DNA from: Sagittula stellata E-37
GTDB lineage: Bacteria; Pseudomonadota; Alphaproteobacteria; Rhodobacterales; Rhodobacteraceae
Reading direction: 5' to 3'
Assembly (NCBI RefSeq): GCF_039724765.1
Contig: NZ_CP155729.1
Coordinates: forward strand, 310,001-374,000
Length of the DNA: 64,000 bases
In this document: in pieces, positions 1 through 9,039 of the stretch
How the letters are laid out: each line of letters starts with the position of its first letter
How positions within the stretch are numbered: the first letter of the stretch is position 1
The notes under the pieces: generated by a model
Databases searched by the model: none
What the model saw: only the letters and a program-made list of their open reading frames with translations
Told to the model about the DNA's origin: nothing
Program-made: the position numbers and the translations under genes

Positions 1-921
1 GCCAAAGAACCGCTTGGGCCTTTGCAGCGCGTTTGCATCGACACCACCGGTCAGAACCTTGCCCGAGGACGGGACAACAGTGTTGAAGGCTCTACCAAGT
101 CTTGTGATAGAGTCCAAAAGGATAACGACATCTCGTTTATGTTCGACGAGACGTTTGGCCTTTTCGATCACCATTTCGCTGACAGCAACGTGACGCGTGG
201 CAGGTTCGTCGAAGGTGGACGAAATGACCTCACCTTTCACCGAACGCTGCATGTCGGTGACTTCTTCCGGGCGTTCGTCGATCAGGAGAACGATCAGGTA
301 GCATTCCGGGTGGTTCTTTTCGATGGACGCCGCGATGTTTTGCAGCAGAACCGTCTTACCCGTGCGCGGCGGCGCGACAATCAGCGACCGTTGTCCCTTA
401 CCGATGGGACACACCAGGTCGATGATACGGGCGGAGCGATCCTTGATAGTCGGATCTTCGATCTCCATCTTCAGCCGTTCGTCCGGATACAGCGGCGTCA
501 GGTTGTCGAAAGCGATCTTGTGACGCGCGCGTTCCGGATCCTCGAAGTTGATCGCACCCACAGACACCAGGGCAAAGTAGCGCTCCTCGTTGTCAGGTGC
601 GCGGATCTCGCCCTCGATGCTGTCACCCGTCCGCAGAGAGTGTTTCCGGATCATGTCGGGTGACACGTAGATGTCGTCCGGACCGGGCAGGTAGTTCGCC
701 TCCGGAGAGCGGAGAAAACCGAAACCGTCCTGAAGCACTTCCAGAACGCCGTCCCCATAGATCAGCCAGCCCTCGTCGGCACGCTCCCGGAGGATCTGGA
801 ACATCATCTCGCCCTTGCGCATGGTCGAGGCGTTCTCGATCTCCAGCTCTTCCGCCATGGCCAGAAGGTCCTTGGGGCTTTGGGCTTTCAAATCGGCAAG
901 GTTCAGTTTTTCTTCGCTCAT
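1..921 (-). CDS. rho: Transcription termination factor Rho, N-terminal 307 residues (runs off left edge)
   Basis: Rho is the RNA-dependent hexameric helicase that ends transcription of untranslated RNA. I translated this frame from the complementary ATG at 919-921; it stays open to base 1, so the C-terminal part of the usual ~420 residues lies outside. The N-terminal helical Rho_N segment covers about residues 1-45. The cold-shock-like RNA-binding domain (about 50-125) contains [20 protein letters not shown]. The P-loop APPRTGKT lies at about 183-190, preceded by [13 protein letters not shown]. It points away from maf across a 537-bp gap. In related alphaproteobacteria rho is followed by mnmE-mnmG-rsmG-parA-parB, which would lie to the left; that is from memory, not seen here. 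Confidence 0.95.
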   Translation of the reverse strand, partial: MSEEKLNLADLKAQSPKDLLAMAEELEIENASTMRKGEMMFQILRERADEGWLIYGDGVLEVLQDGFGFLRSPEANYLPGPDDIYVSPDMIRKHSLRTGDSIEGEIRAPDNEERYFALVSVGAINFEDPERARHKIAFDNLTPLYPDERLKMEIEDPTIKDRSARIIDLVCPIGKGQRSLIVAPPRTGKTVLLQNIAASIEKNHPECYLIVLLIDERPEEVTDMQRSVKGEVISSTFDEPATRHVAVSEMVIEKAKRLVEHKRDVVILLDSITRLGRAFNTVVPSSGKVLTGGVDANALQRPKRFFG

Positions 922-1458
922 ACGCCACATCGCGACAACAAGGCGTGTCGCGCTTTCTTCGTTTCTAGGGAGAACATGATCCAGAACAGGACCGGGAGAG
1001 AGGTAGTCTCTCCGACCCTCCGAAGTCAATGCCCGACTTAGGGCCAGGCTTCGGGGGCCACCCAAGATACTTAAAATAGAAATTTAGAAAGGTATTTGAA
1101 GATGTATGGGGGGCTTGGTTCTGTGGATTAAGGAAACTTTAACACACTTACAAACATGCCACGAGTCTATGGAAAACTTGGTGGATCGTCTCGGGACGTC
1201 TGAGAATTCTTCTCAGAAAATCATTATATAACAGTAACTTGTAAAATTTCCGGTGTGTCTGTCCAGGCTTGGATAAGACCGGGATGTCCTGTCGCTGACG
1301 ACGTTTGTCACGCGGTATGAGTTATCCGTGTCAACATGGGCAAGCCCTGCGGAACAGGACATCGGAAATCGGGGTCTTTCCCGCGCTTGCATGTAGAACC
1401 GTTTTTTCGCACAAACGTCATCGATCCAGCCCACACACTCATACCAAGATTTATCCCC
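922..1458. other. Candidate chromosomal replication origin (oriC) between rho and maf
   Basis: No convincing gene lies in these 537 bases, and the flanking genes diverge. Two AT-rich patches stand out: 1067-1106 has 8 G/C in 40 and 1211-1250 has 9 in 40. DnaA-box-like 9-mers occur at 1122-1130 (TGTGGATTA, one mismatch to TGTGGATAA) and 1451-1459 (TTATCCCCA, one mismatch, overlapping the maf start). Weaker ones lie at 977-985 (TGATCCAGA, one mismatch to the Caulobacter G-box TGATCCACA), 1180-1188 and 1268-1276. A perfect CtrA-type site overlaps the 1122 box. In Caulobacter the origin also lies between the hemE/rho side and the maf-aroE-coaE-dnaQ side. No box is a perfect consensus, so this is inference. 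Confidence 0.55.
1128..1142. promoter_or_regulatory. CtrA-type binding site TTAA-N7-TTAA
   Basis: TTAA at 1128-1131, a 7-base spacer GGAAACT, and TTAA at 1139-1142 give an exact match to the full CtrA consensus of alphaproteobacteria. The left half shares three bases with the DnaA-box-like TGTGGATTA at 1122-1130. Overlap of CtrA and DnaA sites is the arrangement known from the Caulobacter origin. It could instead regulate rho, whose start is about 200 bases away. Confidence 0.55.
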
Positions 1459-2058
1459 ATGAAAGAGGACCTGATCCTCGCTTCCAGCTCCGAAATCCGC
1501 GCCAGTCTGCTCCGGTCCGCCGGTCTGAAGGTTGCGTCGGATGTTGCTCGAATCGATGAAGACATGATTCGGGAATCGCTGTTGGCCGAAGGCGCCACGC
1601 CGCGGGACATCGCTGATACCCTGGCAGAGGCAAAGGCGCAGAAGGTGTCGGGACGACACCCTGAGACGCTTGTCCTCGGATGCGATCAGGTTCTGGCTTT
1701 CAAGGGTGCGATCCTGTCGAAACCTTCCAGCCGGGAAGAGGCGCGCGAGCAACTTGCCGCCCTGCGCGGTGAGACACACCAACTGCTTTCCGCTGCCGTC
1801 ATCTATGAAGATTCAAAGCCAATATGGCGTCACGTGGGCACTGCTCGGCTGATGATGCGCGCTTTTTCAGACGCTTACGTCGAAGACTACCTCGACAGAA
1901 ACTGGCCGGATATCGGTACGTCGGTCGGTGGATACAAGCTTGAAAAGGAGGGTGTGCGGTTGTTCGCCCACGTCGATGGCAGCCACTTCACAATCCTCGG
2001 TTTGCCTTTGCTTGAATTGCTCAACTTCCTGTCCGTCAGAGGAACCATCTCCGCATGA
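1459..2058 (+). CDS. maf: Maf family nucleotide pyrophosphatase
   Basis: Maf proteins hydrolyse non-canonical nucleoside triphosphates to monophosphates in the cytoplasm. The product has 199 residues, normal for the family. It opens with [18 protein letters not shown], the Maf substrate-binding loop, and carries CDQVLAF near residue 75. The D-Q pair there is typical of the YceF-type (m7GTP-preferring) subgroup rather than the A-D-T of YhdE, so that specificity is likely. The frame is open about 120 bases upstream, but homology begins at this ATG. It overlaps aroE by ATGA, making it the first gene of a translationally coupled maf-aroE-coaE-dnaQ operon. Confidence 0.93.
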   Translation: MKEDLILASSSEIRASLLRSAGLKVASDVARIDEDMIRESLLAEGATPRDIADTLAEAKAQKVSGRHPETLVLGCDQVLAFKGAILSKPSSREEAREQLAALRGETHQLLSAAVIYEDSKPIWRHVGTARLMMRAFSDAYVEDYLDRNWPDIGTSVGGYKLEKEGVRLFAHVDGSHFTILGLPLLELLNFLSVRGTISA

Positions 2059-2888
2059 CCCTGCCTCGAATTCCCCTCGCCGCCGTCATCGGCAAGCCCA
2101 TTGCGCACTCGAGGTCCCCGCGCCTGTTTGCGCATTGGCTCAGGAAACATGGCATCCCGGGGCACTATATTCCGATCGAGGTTCCTGCCGACAAACTGGC
2201 TGAAACCATCCGGCTTTTGCCCGACCTGGGGTTCATGGGCGTCAATGTCACGATCCCCTACAAGGAGAAGATCCTCGAAATCGCCGATCTCGCCTCTGAC
2301 CGGGCGACGCTGATCGGGGCCGCCAACACGCTGATCTTCCGTAAGGACGGGATGATCCATGCAGACAACACCGACGGCTACGGCTTTTCCGAAAATCTCA
2401 GACAGTCGGCGCCGGACTGGGATCCGACTGCGGGCCCAGCGGTGGTTTTCGGGGCAGGGGGAGCGGCCCGCGCGGTCATCGCGTCGCTGATCGACGTGGG
2501 GGTGCCCGAAATCCGGCTGACCAACCGGACGCGGGTGCGTGCCGAACAGCTCCGGTCTGACTTTGGCAATCGCGTGCAGGTGCATGACTGGGTCCAGGCG
2601 GGCAACATCATCGAAGACTGCCGGACTGTGGTGAACACCACGTCGCTCGGCATGACCGGCAAGCCCGAGTTTCGCGTCCCGCTCGATGCGCTGGCACCGG
2701 ACATGGTGGTGTCCGACCTTGTCTATACACCCCTGCAGACCCGTCTGCTGCGGGAGGCGGAACAGGCGGGCAGCACAGTTGTCGACGGGCTTGGCATGTT
2801 GTTGCATCAGGCGGTGCCCGGTTTCGAGCGGTGGTTTGGCACCCGCCCGGAGGTAGACGAGGCGACACGCGCTGCCGTCCTGCGATGA
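2055..2888 (+). CDS. aroE: Shikimate dehydrogenase (NADP+)
   Basis: AroE reduces 3-dehydroshikimate to shikimate with NADPH in aromatic amino acid synthesis. The 277-residue product matches the family length. The shikimate-binding [13 protein letters not shown] is near the N terminus. The catalytic lysine is in [11 protein letters not shown] (about residue 70), and the partner aspartate is in ADNTDGYGF (about 106). The NADP-binding glycine loop is [11 protein letters not shown] (about 130), followed by [12 protein letters not shown]. The C-terminal GLGMLLHQA completes the fold. Its start overlaps the maf stop and its stop overlaps the coaE start, both as ATGA. Confidence 0.97.
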   Translation: MTLPRIPLAAVIGKPIAHSRSPRLFAHWLRKHGIPGHYIPIEVPADKLAETIRLLPDLGFMGVNVTIPYKEKILEIADLASDRATLIGAANTLIFRKDGMIHADNTDGYGFSENLRQSAPDWDPTAGPAVVFGAGGAARAVIASLIDVGVPEIRLTNRTRVRAEQLRSDFGNRVQVHDWVQAGNIIEDCRTVVNTTSLGMTGKPEFRVPLDALAPDMVVSDLVYTPLQTRLLREAEQAGSTVVDGLGMLLHQAVPGFERWFGTRPEVDEATRAAVLR

Positions 2889-3478
2889 GGTTCAAACTGG
2901 GACTGACAGGGTCCATCGGTATGGGCAAATCTTCGACGGCCGCGATCTTTGCCGCCGAGGATTGCGCCGTTTGGGATGCCGACGCTGCAGTGCACCGGCT
3001 GTATTCCGCCGGAGGCGCTGCGGTCGGCCCGATCAGCGCGCGCTTTCCCGAAGCGGTCCAGAACGGCAAGGTTTCTCGCGACGTTCTCAAGACGATCATC
3101 GGCAGCGATCCAGAAGCGTTGCCCGATCTCGAGCGGATCGTTCACCCGCTGGTCCAGGCCGACCGAGAGATATTTGTTCGGGACAACGCCGACAAGATCG
3201 GGGTGTTCGACATTCCTTTGCTTTTCGAGACGGGCGGCGATGCAGAGATGGACGCAACCGCCTGCGTTTTTGTTTCACGTGAAATACAGCGAGAGCGGGT
3301 TCTGGCCCGTGGCACGATGACGGAAGCCGATCTTCAGCGCATTCTTGCCCGGCAATTGCCGTCCGAGGAAAAATGTGCCCGGTCGACATGGACCATCGAG
3401 ACAGATACGCCTGAACACGCGCGCGAACAGGTGTTGCGCATCCTGAACGAGATCGAGGAAAGGCTGACCGATGCGTGA
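2885..3478 (+). CDS. coaE: Dephospho-CoA kinase
   Basis: CoaE phosphorylates dephospho-CoA at the ribose 3' hydroxyl, the last step of coenzyme A synthesis. The start is set by the ATGA overlap with aroE and gives 197 residues, the usual size. The Walker A loop is [17 protein letters not shown] (about residues 6-22). It is followed by the conserved [10 protein letters not shown] of the CoA-binding domain and by IPLLFET, a strongly conserved family motif (about 108). It sits between aroE and dnaQ as in many alphaproteobacteria and overlaps dnaQ by 8 bases. Confidence 0.96.
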   Translation: MRFKLGLTGSIGMGKSSTAAIFAAEDCAVWDADAAVHRLYSAGGAAVGPISARFPEAVQNGKVSRDVLKTIIGSDPEALPDLERIVHPLVQADREIFVRDNADKIGVFDIPLLFETGGDAEMDATACVFVSREIQRERVLARGTMTEADLQRILARQLPSEEKCARSTWTIETDTPEHAREQVLRILNEIEERLTDA

Positions 3479-4160
3479 AATCGTACTCGATACGGAAACC
3501 ACGGGGTTCGAGCCGGAGCAGGGCGACCGCATCGTCGAAATCGGGGCCGTCGAGTTGTTCAATCACGTTCCGACCGGCGAGACCTATCACCAGTACATCA
3601 ATCCTGAACGGTCAATGCCGCAGGAGGCATTTGCCGTTCACGGGCTTGGCGACGATTTCCTCCGGGACAAGCCGGTCTTCGCCAAAATCGTCGATGAGTT
3701 CCGCACCTTCATCGGAGACTCGAAACTGGTGATCCACAACGCGGCCTTCGACGTGAAGTTCCTCAACGCCGAACTTCGCTGGGCCAACCGTCCAACCCTG
3801 GCGAAAGATTGCGCCATCGACACGCTGGATATTGCCCGGCGGAAGTTCCCGGGCTCGCCTGCGTCGCTCGACGCGCTTTGCCGCAGGTTCGGGATCGATA
3901 ACTCCTCCCGGACCTTGCACGGCGCCTTGCTCGACTCCGAAATCCTGGCAGAGGTCTACCTCGAACTCATCGGTGGCAAACAGCCCGATTTCGGTCTGAC
4001 GTCCGCGTCCAACACGCCGAGTGTCGGTGAAACAGTGACGAACTGGCGCCCGAAACCAAGGTCCACACCCTTGCCGTCGCGCCTGACGGACACGGAAAAG
4101 GCGGCTCACGCCGCCTTTGTCGAGAAGCTCGGGGAAAACGCGATCTGGAACCGGTCCTGA
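3471..4160 (+). CDS. dnaQ: DNA polymerase III epsilon subunit (proofreading 3'-5' exonuclease)
   Basis: The epsilon subunit removes misincorporated bases during replication. The 229-residue product shows the DEDDh exonuclease motifs: Exo[21 protein letters not shown] (residues 5-24), Exo[18 protein letters not shown] (about 87-102), and ExoIII-epsilon [16 protein letters not shown], whose H and D are the last two catalytic residues. The C-terminal tail (about 175-229) is the region expected to bind the polymerase alpha subunit. It is the last gene of the operon and converges with secB 16 bases downstream. Confidence 0.96.
   Translation: MREIVLDTETTGFEPEQGDRIVEIGAVELFNHVPTGETYHQYINPERSMPQEAFAVHGLGDDFLRDKPVFAKIVDEFRTFIGDSKLVIHNAAFDVKFLNAELRWANRPTLAKDCAIDTLDIARRKFPGSPASLDALCRRFGIDNSSRTLHGALLDSEILAEVYLELIGGKQPDFGLTSASNTPSVGETVTNWRPKPRSTPLPSRLTDTEKAAHAAFVEKLGENAIWNRS
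4097..4118 (+). terminator. Hairpin inside the 3' end of dnaQ, possible terminator
   Basis: AAAGGCGGC (4097-4105), a 4-base loop TCAC and GCCGCCTTT (4110-4118) form a perfect 9-bp stem. It lies about 45 bases before the dnaQ stop codon, and only three T follow the GC stem. It may limit read-through into the convergent secB gene, or it may simply be coding sequence. Confidence 0.25.
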
Positions 4161-4176
4161 TCGCGTTTCACTGATC

Positions 4177-4674
4177 TTATTGCGTCGGAGTGCTGGACGC
4201 TTCCTGCTGAGCGGCGGCCCGGCGCTGAAGCTCCGCACGGTACAGCGCAAGGAAGTCGATCGTTTCCAGGTTCAGCGGCGGGAAGCCACCGTCGCGGGAC
4301 ACGTCAGACACGATGCGGCGCACGAACGGGAAGATCATCCGCGGGCATTCGATCAGCAGGAACGGGTGAAGCTGGTCCTCGGGCACGTTCTCGATGTGGA
4401 ACACGCCCACGTAGTCGAGTTCGAGGATGAACAGCACTTCAGAGGATTCCTTGGACTTGGATTCCACCTTCAGCTTCATCACGACTTCGAACTGATGTTC
4501 CGGCGTCCGTTTCTTGGCATCGAGGTTGACCTGCACCTGAACGTCCGGCTGCACTTCTCCGGATACGCCCTTCTGGGAAAGGATGTTCTCGAAGGAAAGA
4601 TCACGGATAAACTGCGCAAGCACGTTCATCTTGGGCGGCTGAGGCGCCTGGGCTGCCCCGTTGGATTCTGCCAT
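4177..4674 (-). CDS. secB: Protein-export chaperone SecB
   Basis: SecB is a tetrameric cytoplasmic chaperone that keeps preproteins unfolded and passes them to SecA. The 165-residue product begins with a short variable segment and then NVLAQFIRDLSFENILSQKG, the conserved SecB start. Later come the typical FEVVMKLKVESKSKES strand region and IECPRMIFPFVRRIVSDVSR (about 112-131), the SecA-interacting and dimer region. The C-terminal NLETIDFLALYRA is also conserved. The location beside dnaQ and fxsA is the usual one in Rhodobacterales. Confidence 0.96.
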   Translation of the reverse strand: MAESNGAAQAPQPPKMNVLAQFIRDLSFENILSQKGVSGEVQPDVQVQVNLDAKKRTPEHQFEVVMKLKVESKSKESSEVLFILELDYVGVFHIENVPEDQLHPFLLIECPRMIFPFVRRIVSDVSRDGGFPPLNLETIDFLALYRAELQRRAAAQQEASSTPTQ

Positions 4675-4731
4675 GAATGGTACTCCGGTTGAATGTCTTG
4701 AGAGCTGGATTAGCAGGCACTGGTAGGTTTC

Positions 4732-5226
4732 TCAATGCCTCGTCCAGCCGGAACCGGGATGGTTGGGTGACTTGCCCTGCGGAACTTCGGTAAAATCGCC
4801 GTCGATTACCTCGTCGCGGGCAGAGGTCGGGTTATGGTGCGGGGGCCGCTGGGGTTCCGGACCCATCTGAAAACGGGTGACCGTGATGCGCTGACGCGCC
4901 CACCGCATCACGGCCAGACGGACGCCCGGCACGAGAAGGGTAAAGCCCACGGCGTCGGTGAAGAATCCCGGGGTCAGCAGAAGCGCGCCCGACAGAAGGA
5001 TCATGGCACCATGGGCCAACGGCTCACTGGGGTCCTGAAGTTCGGAAAAGCTGCGTCGCAGGTCTGCAAGTGCACGCGCGCCCTGAGACCGCACCAGATA
5101 CGTGCCGATAATCGCCGTAAGCACCACGATGGCCAAAGTCGGGAACAGCCCGATCAGCCCGCCCACCTGGATAAAAAGGGCGATCTCGATCAGCGGGACC
5201 ATCAGAAAGACCAGAAACAGCCACAT
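4732..5226 (-). CDS. fxsA: FxsA family cytoplasmic membrane protein
   Basis: FxsA is a small inner-membrane protein named for F-exclusion of phage T7; its general function is unclear. Three hydrophobic stretches are visible: WLFLVFLMVPLIEIALFIQV at the N terminus, then LFPTLAIVVLTAIIGTYLV, and AMILLSGALLLTPGFFTDAV in the middle. LTPGFFTDAVG is the hallmark of the family. The soluble tail (about 125-164) is polar. The ATG at 5226 was chosen because AAGGAGG lies 9 bases before it; the ATG at 5232 is too close to that site. It follows the divergent Tim44 gene and precedes secB. Confidence 0.9.
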   Translation of the reverse strand: MWLFLVFLMVPLIEIALFIQVGGLIGLFPTLAIVVLTAIIGTYLVRSQGARALADLRRSFSELQDPSEPLAHGAMILLSGALLLTPGFFTDAVGFTLLVPGVRLAVMRWARQRITVTRFQMGPEPQRPPHHNPTSARDEVIDGDFTEVPQGKSPNHPGSGWTRH

Positions 5227-5367
5227 GCGCATTCCTCCTTGACCAGCGTCTGAAGCATATCGGGTCAACGTACCGCATGGCCGCCGCCCGTGTGGACTTG
5301 TTCAGACACGTCACCTACATAGGAAGCCAAGCCCGAAGTTTCCATCCGTAGCCATCATGAGGCCCCG

Positions 5368-6027
5368 ATGCAGAACCCGCTCCTCCAGCTTCTCGTCCTG
5401 GCCGGCATAGCCGTCTTCCTAGTGCTGCGTTTGCGCAGTGTGCTGGGAACACGAGACGGGTTCGAGCGACCGACCCCTGCCGAAAAGAGCAAGGAAACGA
5501 CCTCGCGCCGCGAATTCGAGGTGATCGAAGGCGGTCCCGATCACGACATAACCGACCACGTCGCAGAAGGTACCGATGCCGCCAATGCACTGGCAGCGAT
5601 GAAACGGGTGGAGCCGAGCTTCTCCGTGTCGGAGTTCCTTGGCGGTGCGCGTGGCGCCTACGAGATGATCCTGATGGGGTTCGAACGTGGCGACATCGAA
5701 GGACTGAAGCCATTCCTCGCCGATGACGTTTTCGAGACCTTCTCCGAGGTGGTGGAGGCGCGGGAGTCCGAGGGCCTGACCATCGACGCGGATTTCGTCG
5801 GTGTGCGCGAGATGACGCTTGCCGGTGCATCCTTCGATCCCGACACGCGCGAGGCGGAAATCACGGTGCGCTACGTGGGCGAACTGACCTCTGTCGTGAA
5901 GAACGCCGAAGGCGAGATCGTCGAGGGCTCGCCCACCGCGGTGAAGCGCCAGAAGGACATCTGGACATATGCCCGCACCATGGGTGCCGACGATCCGAAC
6001 TGGCAACTGGTCGCCACGGACGAATGA
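5368..6027 (+). CDS. Tim44-domain membrane-anchored protein
   Basis: The 219-residue product has one N-terminal transmembrane segment (LLQLLVLAGIAVFLVLRLRS, residues 5-24). A charged linker follows, then a C-terminal Tim44-like domain (about 75-215) with FLGGARGAYEMILMGFERGD and LKPFLADDVFETF, both typical of bacterial Tim44 (TimA) proteins. Mitochondrial Tim44 tethers the import motor; the bacterial relatives are thought to act at the inner membrane, but their role is not settled. It lies divergent from fxsA-secB and overlaps mltA by ATGA, so it is probably expressed with cell-wall functions. Confidence 0.85.
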   Translation: MQNPLLQLLVLAGIAVFLVLRLRSVLGTRDGFERPTPAEKSKETTSRREFEVIEGGPDHDITDHVAEGTDAANALAAMKRVEPSFSVSEFLGGARGAYEMILMGFERGDIEGLKPFLADDVFETFSEVVEARESEGLTIDADFVGVREMTLAGASFDPDTREAEITVRYVGELTSVVKNAEGEIVEGSPTAVKRQKDIWTYARTMGADDPNWQLVATDE

Positions 6028-7064
6028 TCCGACTTGTCTTCGCGCTTTCGCTGGTTCTCTTACCCATGAGCGCCTCGGCGGAAGGCGAGGCCGAGACCTC
6101 GTACACGGTTCTCGATTTCGACGAACTCGAAGGCTGGGCGGAGGACGATCACTTCGCCGCGCTTGAGGTGTTCCGCAGCACCTGCGCCGACATGAATGAT
6201 CCGGACTGGCGGGTGCTGTGCAACGTCGCTTCGGCCACGGACGATGCACGTGGATTCTTCGAGTTGCTGTTCAGACCGGTCGTGATTGGCGATGGGGCCG
6301 AACCGCTGTTTACCGGTTATTTCGAGCCCGAACTTGACGGTGCGCCGTTCCGATCTGGTCGCTACCGGTATCCGATCTACGCCATGCCCCCTGAAGCGCG
6401 TCTCAATCGCCCGTGGCTGACACGGCGTGACATCCTCAAGTCGGGTGTCATGGACGGGCGCGGGTTGGAGATTGCCTGGGTCGACGATCCTGTCGAGCTG
6501 TTTTTCCTTCAGATACAGGGTTCTGGCCGTGTTCGCTTCCCGGACGGCCGTCACATTCGCGTGGGGTACGGCGGTTCGAACGGGCATGATTACCGCTCGA
6601 TCGGCAAGGAACTGGTTCGGCGCGGCCTGTTCACTGTGCATCAGGTGTCGGCCCAGGTCATCAAGGCTTGGGTGCGCAACAACCCGATGCTGGGCGAAGA
6701 GCTTCTGCTCCATAACAACAGCTACGTCTTCTTCCGCGAGGTGAGTGAAGTTCCGGCGGAGAAGGGACCGCTTGGGGCGATGAACCGGTCCATAACGGCG
6801 ATGCGGTCGATTGCGGTCGATCCGAAGTACACGCCGCTTGGCGCGCCGGTCTGGATCGAGAAGAAGGGCGAAACGCCGCTCAACCGCCTGATGATCGCGC
6901 AGGACACCGGCTCGGCCATCAAGGGGGCGCAGAGAGCCGACATCTTCTACGGAACCGGCGACGAAGCCGGGCGCACCGCGGGGGGCATCAAGGACACCGG
7001 CCGGATGGTCGTCCTGATGCCCATCCAGCGCGCCTATGCCTTCGCACCGGACTGGGTGCAATGA
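6024..7064 (+). CDS. mltA: Membrane-bound lytic murein transglycosylase A
   Basis: MltA cleaves peptidoglycan glycan strands to 1,6-anhydromuramyl products in the periplasm. The product has 346 residues. It starts with a signal peptide (RLVFALSLVLLPMSASA). No cysteine follows the signal region, so a lipid anchor is not evident. The barrel domain contains GYFEPELDGAPFRSGRYRYP (about 100-119) and LFFLQIQGSGRVRFPDG (about 156-172). The C-terminal 3D domain carries MIAQDTGSAIKGAQRADIFY with its three aspartates; the central one is the expected catalytic residue. It is translationally coupled to the Tim44 gene upstream and to the Smr gene downstream. Confidence 0.94.
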   Translation: MIRLVFALSLVLLPMSASAEGEAETSYTVLDFDELEGWAEDDHFAALEVFRSTCADMNDPDWRVLCNVASATDDARGFFELLFRPVVIGDGAEPLFTGYFEPELDGAPFRSGRYRYPIYAMPPEARLNRPWLTRRDILKSGVMDGRGLEIAWVDDPVELFFLQIQGSGRVRFPDGRHIRVGYGGSNGHDYRSIGKELVRRGLFTVHQVSAQVIKAWVRNNPMLGEELLLHNNSYVFFREVSEVPAEKGPLGAMNRSITAMRSIAVDPKYTPLGAPVWIEKKGETPLNRLMIAQDTGSAIKGAQRADIFYGTGDEAGRTAGGIKDTGRMVVLMPIQRAYAFAPDWVQ

Positions 7065-7660
7065 GCCGGCGCCGCGTGCGCCCCGAGGAACTGGAGCTCT
7101 GGTCGCAGATCGCTCGCAGCGCCAAACCTTTGCCGGGCAAGCTGAAGTCTCACCGGGTCACGCCACCCGAACCGGTGGTCGTCAGTCGGCCTGCGCAACC
7201 CACACACGCACCTGCATCTGTGTCGCCCTTCTCGTTGGGGGCAAAGGCAGCGGACCATACGGAAACCCACTATTTTCCGAGAACAACCGCAGACCATCTG
7301 CACGCCGCCCCGGTCAACATGGACCACAAAGCCTATCAGCGCCTCAAGCGTGGAAAGCTGACGCCGGATGCCCGCATCGACTTGCACGGCATGACACTGG
7401 ACCGCGCGCACCCGGCCCTGACGCGATTCATCATGGGCGCGCATGCGAAAGGTCACAGGCTGGTTCTGGTCATTAGCGGCAAGGGCAGCGCGCCCGATCC
7501 TTACGACCCTGCACCCCGTCAACGGGGCGTGCTCCGCCAGCAGGTGCCGATGTGGTTGCAAATGGCGCCGTTGTCCGCGGCGGTCCTGCAGATTACGCCC
7601 GCGCACCAGAGGCACGGGGGAGCAGGCGCCTATTACGTCTACCTGCGGCGGGCACGATAG
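7061..7660 (+). CDS. Smr/MutS2-type domain protein (DUF/Smr endonuclease domain)
   Basis: The 199-residue product has a basic, proline-rich N terminus and a C-terminal Smr domain (about 95-199). Domain motifs seen are RIDLHGMTLDRAHPALTRFI, with the LDxHG signature, then LVISGKGS, and a final VLQITPAHQRHGGAGAYYVY in which H-G-G-x-G is conserved. Stand-alone Smr proteins can nick DNA or RNA; the substrate of this alphaproteobacterial type is unknown. Its start overlaps the mltA stop by ATGA. It converges with the MFS gene, leaving only 3 bases between stops. Confidence 0.88.
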   Translation: MSRRRVRPEELELWSQIARSAKPLPGKLKSHRVTPPEPVVVSRPAQPTHAPASVSPFSLGAKAADHTETHYFPRTTADHLHAAPVNMDHKAYQRLKRGKLTPDARIDLHGMTLDRAHPALTRFIMGAHAKGHRLVLVISGKGSAPDPYDPAPRQRGVLRQQVPMWLQMAPLSAAVLQITPAHQRHGGAGAYYVYLRRAR

Positions 7661-7663
7661 CTG

Positions 7664-8875
7664 TCAGAGTAGCCGTGCCGCGCGCCGTACCCCGATGGCC
7701 ATGCTGACCGTCGCCAGGATGAAGTAGCCTGCGACGCCGAAGTACTGCACCTCGATCCCCACGCCGGCGTCGATCAGGCCGCCGGTCAGCCCGGGGCCAA
7801 GCGCAGAGCCAAGGACCATGACGGCTGCTGCCATGGCCTTGATAGAGCCCAGGTTTCGGGTGCCATAGAATTCGGCCCAAAAGGCGTTTGGCAACGTAGA
7901 GTTTGCGCCGGCCGTCATGGCCACGAAGATCAGCCCGATCATGGCGGAAAACAGGCTCTGTCCCACCCCGAACAGGGTGAAACCAACAACCATGGGAAGC
8001 TGATACCACGGGATCAGGCGCGGCGTTCCGAAGCGGTCCAGAAGCCACCCGGACACCAGCATCGCGGTGATCGCTCCCGCCGTGTAAAGCGGGAAGATCG
8101 CCACGAGTTCCAGGTGGCTCCAGCCCTTGACCATCGCAAAATGGACCTGCTGGAAGAAAAACGCCGTGTTGAAAGCTGACGGACCCAGAAGCGCCGGGAT
8201 CATGAACCAGAACAACCAATGACGCAGCATCTCGGGGCGGCGCCAGTGCCGGCCTTCCATTCCGACGGAATGGTCTGTTTCGGCATGGCTTTGTGGCGTC
8301 CGTTCCTGACGCAGAAGCACGACCAGAAGGGGGATTGCCAAGACCGCGACCGTTGCCGCACCAACCCACAACAGGCGCCAGTCCATGCGGGTCATCAACC
8401 AGACGAAGGTCAGGGGCAGCAGCCCCTCGCCGATTGCGAAGCCCAGAGTAGCGACGGACAGCGCCTTTCCCCGGGTGGCGACGAACCAACGCGACATGGA
8501 GACGACGGCAAGGTGGCTGGCCATGCCTTGACCGTTGAAGCGAAGGGCGAAGATCACCACGGGCAGCAGTGCCGCCCAGGTGTTGAACGCCATGAATAGG
8601 CAGGACGCGGCCAGCATGGACAGGACAGCCGCCCCCAGAACCCGTGTCCGGAAGAAGTCTGTCAGCGATCCTGCCCAGATCATCACCGCCGCCGAGACCG
8701 ATGTGCCGATGGTGTAGATCAGGCCCCATTCGCCATGAGTCAGCCCATACGCCGCGCGGATTTCTCCGGCGAAGATCGAGATGAAGAACGTCTGTCCGAA
8801 ACTCGACAGGAACGTCAGCAGGAAACCCGCTGCCAGCCACTGGGCGTTTTCGGATAGAAAGCGAAGGAGGTTCAT
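7664..8875 (-). CDS. Major facilitator superfamily transporter
   Basis: A 403-residue inner-membrane carrier with about 12 hydrophobic segments. Motifs seen are GLIYTIGTSVSAAVMIWAGS in helix 2, the loop SLTDFFRTRVLG (equivalent of the DRxGRR loop), and RWFVATRGKALSVATLGFAI, which resembles monocarboxylate-type MFS members. The second half contains SGWLLDRFGTPRLIPWYQLP, a repeat of the loop motif. The frame is open for 67 codons upstream, but the ATG at 8875 begins the first helix (NLLRFLSENAQWLAAGFLLT). The substrate cannot be told. It is divergent from the epimerase gene and convergent with the Smr gene. Confidence 0.88.
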   Translation of the reverse strand: MNLLRFLSENAQWLAAGFLLTFLSSFGQTFFISIFAGEIRAAYGLTHGEWGLIYTIGTSVSAAVMIWAGSLTDFFRTRVLGAAVLSMLAASCLFMAFNTWAALLPVVIFALRFNGQGMASHLAVVSMSRWFVATRGKALSVATLGFAIGEGLLPLTFVWLMTRMDWRLLWVGAATVAVLAIPLLVVLLRQERTPQSHAETDHSVGMEGRHWRRPEMLRHWLFWFMIPALLGPSAFNTAFFFQQVHFAMVKGWSHLELVAIFPLYTAGAITAMLVSGWLLDRFGTPRLIPWYQLPMVVGFTLFGVGQSLFSAMIGLIFVAMTAGANSTLPNAFWAEFYGTRNLGSIKAMAAAVMVLGSALGPGLTGGLIDAGVGIEVQYFGVAGYFILATVSMAIGVRRAARLL

Positions 8876-9039
8876 GTTTCCGCTATCTGCCGGAAATCGG
8901 ACCGGCACAAGTGGCTCCGATACGTTGCCGCCGGGGCGTTGCCGGATCCCCATCCTCGACCCAGCCCGGGTCAAAGGTAACGATCCATCAAGATTTTCGC
9001 GGTTAACGTGGCACGAAGCCCGTCGGGACACGGATAGGT

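Noticed and set aside
1322..1330. TTATCCGTG as a DnaA box
   Set aside because: Three mismatches in the last three positions; not counted among the boxes.
1213..1782. 189-codon minus-strand frame across the putative origin and maf
   Set aside because: It has no ribosome site or similarity and overlaps maf, which is certain.
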